A stretch of DNA of 36,371 bases from the NCBI RefSeq assembly GCF_918698005.1, contig NZ_CAKKLJ010000014.1, positions 1 to 36,371 on the forward strand, given 5' to 3'. Position 1 is the first letter of the stretch, and every line of letters starts with the position of its first letter. Origin of the DNA: Microbacterium sp. Bi121. Lineage in GTDB: Bacteria; Actinomycetota; Actinomycetes; Actinomycetales; Microbacteriaceae. Both the position numbers and the translations under genes were made by a program. The notes below the pieces were generated by a model that was not told the origin of the DNA, did no database searches, and saw only the letters and a list, made by a program, of their open reading frames with translations. Below are positions 35,347 through 36,371 of this stretch, piece by piece.

Positions 35347-35996
35347 CGATCCACCTCTGCTTCCACGGCATCGGCTCGATCCGCCACGAGCGCGAACCGG
35401 GCGAATCGCGCTATTGGATCAGCGAGGGCGTCTTCCTCGGCATCCTCGATCGTGTCCGCGGCCGGACCGACGTCGAGCTGAGCTTCGACGACGGCAACCG
35501 GTCGGATGCCGACATCGCCCTCCCCGCGCTGATAGAACGGGGTCTGGGTGCGACGTTCTTCGCCCTCGCCGGCCGGCTGGACGACCCGCTGAGCCTGGGT
35601 CGCGACGACCTGCGACAGCTGCACGCGTGGGGAATGCGGGTCGGATCGCACGGGTGGGATCACGTGCCCTGGCGCGGGCTCGACTCCGCCGATGCGCACC
35701 GAGAGTTCGTCGAAGCGCGTTTCGCGCTCGAAGAAGCGTCGGGGATGAGCATCCGGCACGCCGCGCTCCCCCTGGGACGATACGACCGCAAGACACTGCG
35801 CCGACTGCGGGATGCCGGCTACCGGGCCGTCTTCACGAGCGATCGCTTCCCGTCGAACGACACAGCCTGGCTGCGGCCGCGCTACAGCGTCACGGCGACG
35901 GACACGGTCGATTCAGTGGTCAAGATCCTCGACGGCCGACCGGGCATCGACAGCGCCGTCCGCCTGGGGAAGAGTCTCGTCAAGCGCATGCGCTGA
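35343..35996 (+). CDS. NodB-type polysaccharide deacetylase (CE4)
   Basis: A 217-residue CE4-fold protein. VELSFDDGNRSDADIALPAL contains the two metal/catalytic Asp residues, and VGSHGWDHVPW contains the HxxxH zinc-binding pair (motif 2). LPLGRYDRKTLRRLRDAGY corresponds to motif 3, where the more usual P-F/Y-G reads L-G-R-Y. There is no signal peptide, so unlike many CE4 enzymes it may act inside the cell on a nucleotide- or lipid-linked amino sugar. ATG 35343 is coupled to the GT2 stop. The longer frame from 35175 is not supported. It may remove N-acetyl groups from the product of the preceding GT2. Confidence 0.85.
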   Translation: MTIHLCFHGIGSIRHEREPGESRYWISEGVFLGILDRVRGRTDVELSFDDGNRSDADIALPALIERGLGATFFALAGRLDDPLSLGRDDLRQLHAWGMRVGSHGWDHVPWRGLDSADAHREFVEARFALEEASGMSIRHAALPLGRYDRKTLRRLRDAGYRAVFTSDRFPSNDTAWLRPRYSVTATDTVDSVVKILDGRPGIDSAVRLGKSLVKRMR

Positions 35997-36371
35997 CCGG
36001 CGGAGCAGCATCCACGCGGCCAGCGCACCGATCAGTGCACCGGAGGAGTTCGCGATGACATCCCGCAGAGTCGGTTCGCGCATCGGGATGACGATCTGCA
36101 CGAGTTCCACCATCGCGGAGAGCACGACGGCGATCAGCAGGCCCAGAACGGGGCGGCCGATCAGCAGCGTCAGCAGGAAGCCCGCCGGGACGAACAGCAG
36201 GATGTTGGCGACGAACTCGACCCAGCCGGATCCGAACCAGTCAAGCCGGAACGTGCCGGCGAGCCAGTCCGCGATGCCGTGCACGATGGCGCTGAACGAC
36301 ACCGGGAGCACGAGGATCGCCGCCGCGGCGAGCGCGTACACGACGAGCGCCCCGAGCACCCAACCCCGTCT
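35913..36371 (-). CDS. VanZ-family membrane protein (5' end outside window)
   Basis: At least 148 residues with four hydrophobic segments. The patterns VEFVANILLFVPAGFLLTLL and MREPTLRDVIANSSGALIGA are the conserved VanZ-like motifs. The family confers teicoplanin resistance in one known case, but most members are of unknown role in the envelope. GTG 36359 is an internal start candidate. The frame stays open to the window edge, so the real start may lie outside. The last 28 codons overlap the deacetylase gene on the other strand by 84 bases, and the C-terminal tail (after MLLRR) is not conserved-looking. Confidence 0.8.
   Translation of the reverse strand, partial: RRGWVLGALVVYALAAAAILVLPVSFSAIVHGIADWLAGTFRLDWFGSGWVEFVANILLFVPAGFLLTLLIGRPVLGLLIAVVLSAMVELVQIVIPMREPTLRDVIANSSGALIGALAAWMLLRRSAHALDETLPQADGAVDARSAVEDLDH

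Overview
The window looks like a stretch of chromosome from a high-GC Gram-positive actinobacterium, most likely a member of the Microbacteriaceae such as Microbacterium. The reasons are strong G/C third-position bias in most genes, frequent GTG starts, a DUF4012 protein and actinobacterial Wzz-kinase fusions, and short intergenic repeats of the CCTTCGACAGGCTCAGG and GGGTCGTTGAGCGAGCG types that I associate with this family. The genus is inference. Almost every gene serves the synthesis, modification or export of surface polysaccharide. I see no tRNA, rRNA, CRISPR array or intact insertion sequence.

Layout. (1) 1-2654: the 3' part of a low-molecular-weight protein tyrosine phosphatase and a DUF4012 membrane protein. 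(2) 2664-5950, minus strand: a tightly coupled dTDP-L-rhamnose operon, rmlA, rmlB and a fused rmlC-rmlD. (3) 5951-17668: a visibly less G/C-rich block with genes on both strands. It holds a Tat-exported beta-helix protein, a UDP-HexNAc 6-dehydrogenase, two hexapeptide O-acetyltransferases, two GT4 and one GT2 glycosyltransferases, a Wzx-like flippase, a Wzy-like polymerase and a UDP-HexNAc(A) 4-epimerase. It reads like an exchangeable serotype-type cassette. (4) 17742-21525, minus strand: a WbpM / WbpL / WbpV-like set that would make a UDP-QuiNAc- or FucNAc-type sugar and load it on undecaprenyl phosphate. (5) 21731-25821: a one-pass membrane protein and two tandem Wzc/CapB-type tyrosine autokinases. 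(6) 25924-29522: a NYN-domain protein with a strong terminator, GtrA, a GT2 and a GT-C-like membrane protein. (7) 29523-31394: an elaborate leader region in front of a second priming enzyme, a WcaJ/CpsE-type polyprenyl-phosphate sugar-phosphotransferase. (8) 31450-35996: a run of closely packed genes (one-pass secreted protein, MFS transporter, propeller-like lipidless exoprotein, GT2, NodB deacetylase), then a VanZ-family protein running off the right edge.

How it works together. Regions 2-5 supply a full Wzx/Wzy system: dTDP-rhamnose, an N-acetylhexosaminuronic acid and a 6-deoxy-HexNAc as donors, a HexNAc-1-P priming enzyme, glycosyltransferases, O-acetylation, flippase, polymerase, and chain-length/kinase control opposed by the phosphatase. 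Regions 6-8 carry a second priming transferase and other glycan genes and may make a second polymer or envelope glycan.

The most unusual feature is the leader at about 29630-29876. It has a promoter, a nested set of perfect inverted repeats (10 bp, 9 bp and three smaller hairpins that all share a GTGGG loop), three ACTGGGG direct repeats, and a 16-codon upstream ORF with its own Shine-Dalgarno whose stop overlaps the start codon of the sugar transferase. That start codon sits in the loop of a 7-bp hairpin. I do not recognise it as a known riboswitch class.
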